This document shows, in pieces, positions 52,182-54,303 of a stretch of 54,303 bases of DNA; positions within the stretch are counted from its first letter, which is position 1, and each line of letters opens with the position of its first letter. Source of the DNA: Bryobacterales bacterium. GTDB lineage: Bacteria > Acidobacteriota > Terriglobia > Bryobacterales > Bryobacteraceae. The position numbers and the translations under genes are program-made. Under the pieces are notes generated by a model. It did not search any database, had not been told where the DNA came from, and was given only the letters and a program-made list of their open reading frames with translations. The DNA lies in NCBI GenBank assembly GCA_020854055.1, contig JADZGD010000046.1:1-54303 (forward strand). Direction: 5' to 3'.

Positions 52182-52484
52182 CTAATTTCCCCTTTCAAAC
52201 CGCGCGTGCCGTTTTCCTGCGCACGGCGTAACGATGATCTTCTTGGTGTGGCTTGCAACGGCGTTCTGGCTCTGCGTCACATCCACCAGCCGGCTCTCCT
52301 TGTCATACGTCCCCTGCCAGTTCGGCATCGCCGCCATCGTCCCGTTGGCGTTGTAGCCGAACCCGTAGGTCGTAATCCGGTTCGTCGTCCCGCTCACCCA
52401 GCCCTTCATCGACCCAATCTGCCCGTTGTTGTGCCCGGTCGTGTCATAGCGGTACTCCAAGTCCATGCTCGAAGTGCCATCAGC
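52182..52484 (-). pseudogene. RHS-repeat protein fragment
   Basis: A short frame reads ADGTSSMDLEYRYD, NNGQIGSMKGW, TYGFGYNANGTM and YDKESRLVDVTQ, which are YD/RHS-repeat segments like those just before the core of RHS proteins. An in-frame TGA blocks it upstream. After VASHT the frame drifts into unrelated sequence, while the +1 frame reads RRAQENGT, resembling the usual GRRVxxxxG continuation, so a frameshift is likely. It corresponds to the part of RHS proteins immediately upstream of where the intact gene at 53215-54303 enters the window. A decayed duplicate or displaced module. Confidence 0.65.
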
Positions 52485-52576
52485 GAATCAGCGGCGAAAA
52501 GCACCCCGATCAGGCTGACTCGATTCTCCCGACCCGATTCTCCCCCTCAGGACTTCCGAGGCTTCTATGTCCCAGC

Positions 52577-53203
52577 CTATCGCGGCAAATCCGGAATAAT
52601 GAGGATCCTCATGTCACGCCTGGGCGTCTCTCCCCGCGGGCAATCCAGATCGACCTTCTCTCTTTGATATCCCGCGCGTACCAAACAGCCGCGGATAGAT
52701 TTCCCCCAATTGAGAAATACGTAAATTCGCCCCAAATCGTCGCTTCTCCCATTTCCGGTCGGAAACACTGCACTTCGGTCCAATGTCCGGAATTCCACTC
52801 CAGATATGGGAGTCCCCTCCTTCGTGTGCATCCGGAGCGTGAGTTTACATCCGTTGGAAACTACCCATTCCTCACCCGAACAGTTGTCATAAGTGATCGC
52901 TATTCTCCTTGTTTGTAACCAGTACGCCGTTAGGTAACTCACGGTCACCGCTCCGCAGAGTCGCCTCCCTACTCGTATTGACACCTGACCAGGAGGTGCA
53001 TCGTCTAGCCAGCCAACTCCCTGTTCGTTCGTGCGCGTGGACGCCAGCGTCCTGCCCTCTCCATCAAGCTCTTCAACAAAGACTGACCTCACCGGAATAC
53101 CCGTGGACGTGGACACGACAACCTCGAACGCCGGAGGAGCGTCGGCAGCAATCACGCCCAATTGAGATATTAGAATAGATGCTAGCGCCGTTCTCGTAAG
53201 CAT
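52577..53203 (-). CDS. Small secreted protein downstream of RHS gene, candidate immunity/accessory protein
   Basis: 208 residues from ATG 53203, chosen because it begins directly with a signal peptide (MLTRTALASILISQLGVIAADA) and has GAGAGG at good spacing; ATG 53218 in an ATGA overlap with the RHS stop would add five residues. The mature part looks like two Ig-like/carboxypeptidase-regulatory-type beta-sandwiches (FEVVVSTSTGIPVRSVFVEELDGEGRTLASTRTNEQGVGWL, then GCKLTLRMHTKEGTPISGVEFRTLD) with several cysteines. No known immunity family is recognised. Position directly after an RHS tip, translational coupling and export are all compatible with protecting the cell from an exported RHS toxin or with assembling it. 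Confidence 0.6.
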   Translation of the reverse strand: MLTRTALASILISQLGVIAADAPPAFEVVVSTSTGIPVRSVFVEELDGEGRTLASTRTNEQGVGWLDDAPPGQVSIRVGRRLCGAVTVSYLTAYWLQTRRIAITYDNCSGEEWVVSNGCKLTLRMHTKEGTPISGVEFRTLDRSAVFPTGNGRSDDLGRIYVFLNWGKSIRGCLVRAGYQREKVDLDCPRGETPRRDMRILIIPDLPR

Positions 53204-53214
53204 TGGCCTACCTC

Positions 53215-54303
53215 TCATCGTAGGCACCGATCGTAGATCTCGCTATTAAACGCCTTGAAGTCTTTCTCTTGCGGTTGATCTCCACCGTTCACGGTATGGC
53301 GAAACTCATGCAAAAGAATAAGTGCCGCGAGCTGAGGCGTATTCATAGTGGTATTCAGTGAATCATTAGCGGCGGAGAAGAAATCAAATGTCTCGTTCTT
53401 GCCAGTACTAGAATTGAAGGCTGGAACTCTCGAGAAATCGACCCAATTGTAATCGTAGTTGACTTCAACGATATTCTTGTCAACCGTCTGAGCTACTGCC
53501 GGACTGCGGTTCTGAATTTCAAGATCTCCACTTGGCGTTTGTTGGATTACCATCATCCCACCCGCGGTCCGTCGAAAGTCTACAGCCCCAAATGCGGTGG
53601 CGGCAGCCTTAGCAGAACTAAATCCGAAGAAACTGTAGCAGTTCTCCTTCTTCAGACGATCGAGTGCACCGGCATAACCGAGAGGGGTTCCGTCTCCATC
53701 TGCCTTTTGCCCCCGTCCCCCCACCTGGCGAGCAAGAAACAGCTCATAGTGTTCACTTTCCGCCAGGCCCAACAATCGAGCCACACCGATCTCCGATGTA
53801 TTTATCGCAACCAGGGGTGTCGCGGGAGGCAGGCCGGCCACGCTGAGGTAGAGTCCGCTCGGGTCCGTGTAATTCACCGGATCCCCCTGCGTATACGCAT
53901 ACCGGTTCCAACTCCCCGGATCCGCCACCCCGCCGCTCGCCATGTACGGGTCCGGCGTCAGGAACCTTCCGTACGCCGCCGAGTACTCCCGGTTCATCGC
54001 ATACATCGTCCCACTCACCGAACTCGGCTGGTAGGTCGCCCATACACTCCCTCCCGTCCGCGCTTGCCCGTACGGGAAATACGAACTCGCATTCACTCCC
54101 TGATCGTGGTAGTAATAACCGTACGGAGCCGCTCGCACCGATCCCAACCGGTCCCGCGCCGCGCCCCATGGCCCCCACCCGCCGGACTCTCCTTCGCCCG
54201 TCACCACCTGCCCCAGGAAGTAAGTAATCCCTGTGCACGCAAAAGTGTATCCATATGCCGGATAGGACACTTCCTGAATCTGGCACTTGGCCAGCCGTTT
54301 GCC
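53215..54303 (-). CDS. RHS repeat-associated core protein with C-terminal HExxH metallopeptidase-like tip (5' end outside window)
   Basis: The frame is open to the window edge; 362 residues are visible and the true start lies beyond 54303 (upstream codons read GKRLAKCQIQEV, in RHS style). Core motifs RDRLGSVRAAPYGYYYHDQG, AYGRFLTPDPY and NRYAYTQGDPVNYTDPSGLY mark the end of the conserved shell. Everything after DPSGLY (about 210 residues, from about 53848) is a tip unlike the core in composition, with lower GC. It ends ILLHEFRHTVNGG with HExxH at 53310-53296 and a downstream Glu (NSEIYDRCLR), the layout of gluzincin/minigluzincin peptidases. RHS tips are usually released toxins, so a protease toxin is inferred. 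Confidence 0.78.
   Translation of the reverse strand, partial: GKRLAKCQIQEVSYPAYGYTFACTGITYFLGQVVTGEGESGGWGPWGAARDRLGSVRAAPYGYYYHDQGVNASSYFPYGQARTGGSVWATYQPSSVSGTMYAMNREYSAAYGRFLTPDPYMASGGVADPGSWNRYAYTQGDPVNYTDPSGLYLSVAGLPPATPLVAINTSEIGVARLLGLAESEHYELFLARQVGGRGQKADGDGTPLGYAGALDRLKKENCYSFFGFSSAKAAATAFGAVDFRRTAGGMMVIQQTPSGDLEIQNRSPAVAQTVDKNIVEVNYDYNWVDFSRVPAFNSSTGKNETFDFFSAANDSLNTTMNTPQLAALILLHEFRHTVNGGDQPQEKDFKAFNSEIYDRCLR

Noticed and set aside
1..54303. CRISPR arrays, tRNA, rRNA, insertion sequences
   Set aside because: Looked for regularly spaced repeats, tRNA-like cloverleaf sequence with CCA-type ends and transposase motifs; none seen by eye. A covariance-model scan would be decisive.

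Overview
The window looks like a chromosomal segment of an Acidobacteriota genome, most like the Bryobacterales/Solibacterales. This is inferred from the moderately high GC, the Oar-like TonB receptor with an N-terminal carboxypeptidase-regulatory-like domain, the many secreted carbohydrate-active proteins, the neutral-ceramidase paralogues and the RHS proteins. No rRNA, tRNA, CRISPR array, insertion sequence or integrase was recognised. All family calls are from motif recognition; no database search was run.

Layout. 1-155: AT-rich 3' end of a GtrA-like membrane protein. 344-6254: MFS transporter, neutral-ceramidase-like protein, sugar isomerase/epimerase, and an overlapping glycosyltransferase/FkbM methyltransferase pair. 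6286-20660: a sugar-acid and polysaccharide utilisation region. It holds a large secreted protein, a uroporphyrinogen-decarboxylase-type protein preceded by the C-terminal remnant of a second one, a secreted toroid-like protein, a galactonate-dehydratase-type enolase, an SSS symporter, an Oar-like receptor, a FadR/GntR regulator and a GH28-like beta-helix protein. 20748-27454: a tight four-gene operon (exported HpcH/HpaI aldolase, exported acetamidase/formamidase, an unrecognised 826-residue secreted protein, a GH38-like protein) behind a good sigma70 promoter. 27499-39758: mixed metabolic and housekeeping genes, including bacterioferritin, PilZ, an alpha-amino-acid-ester-hydrolase-like protein, purB, a cation/proton antiporter, a small protein with a Cys-His-Asp pattern, a TonB receptor, menC-like, glpK and HtrA. 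39755-42742: coaE, folD and an APC permease.

The most interesting block is 42794-49476. It encodes a GcvH-like membrane protein, a 16-cysteine ferredoxin-type protein, an NrfD/HybB-like membrane subunit, a histidine kinase with c-heme motifs in its periplasmic loop, an NtrC-type regulator with an intact GAFTGA motif, and an archaemetzincin. Both the GcvH-like gene and the ferredoxin gene are preceded by near-consensus sigma54 (-24/-12) sequences with exact 12-base GG-to-GC spacing. This points to a self-regulated, sigma54-dependent, heme-sensing redox module with no catalytic molybdopterin or hydrogenase subunit beside it.

The right end (52182-54303) is an RHS locus. An RHS core gene, cut by the window edge, carries a lower-GC C-terminal tip ending in an HExxH motif. 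A small secreted protein follows it and is a candidate immunity or accessory protein. Beyond that lies a decayed RHS fragment. A further pattern is that several transcription-unit-leading genes have a -10-like hexamer only 6-9 bases before the start codon and mostly no Shine-Dalgarno, suggesting leaderless mRNAs.
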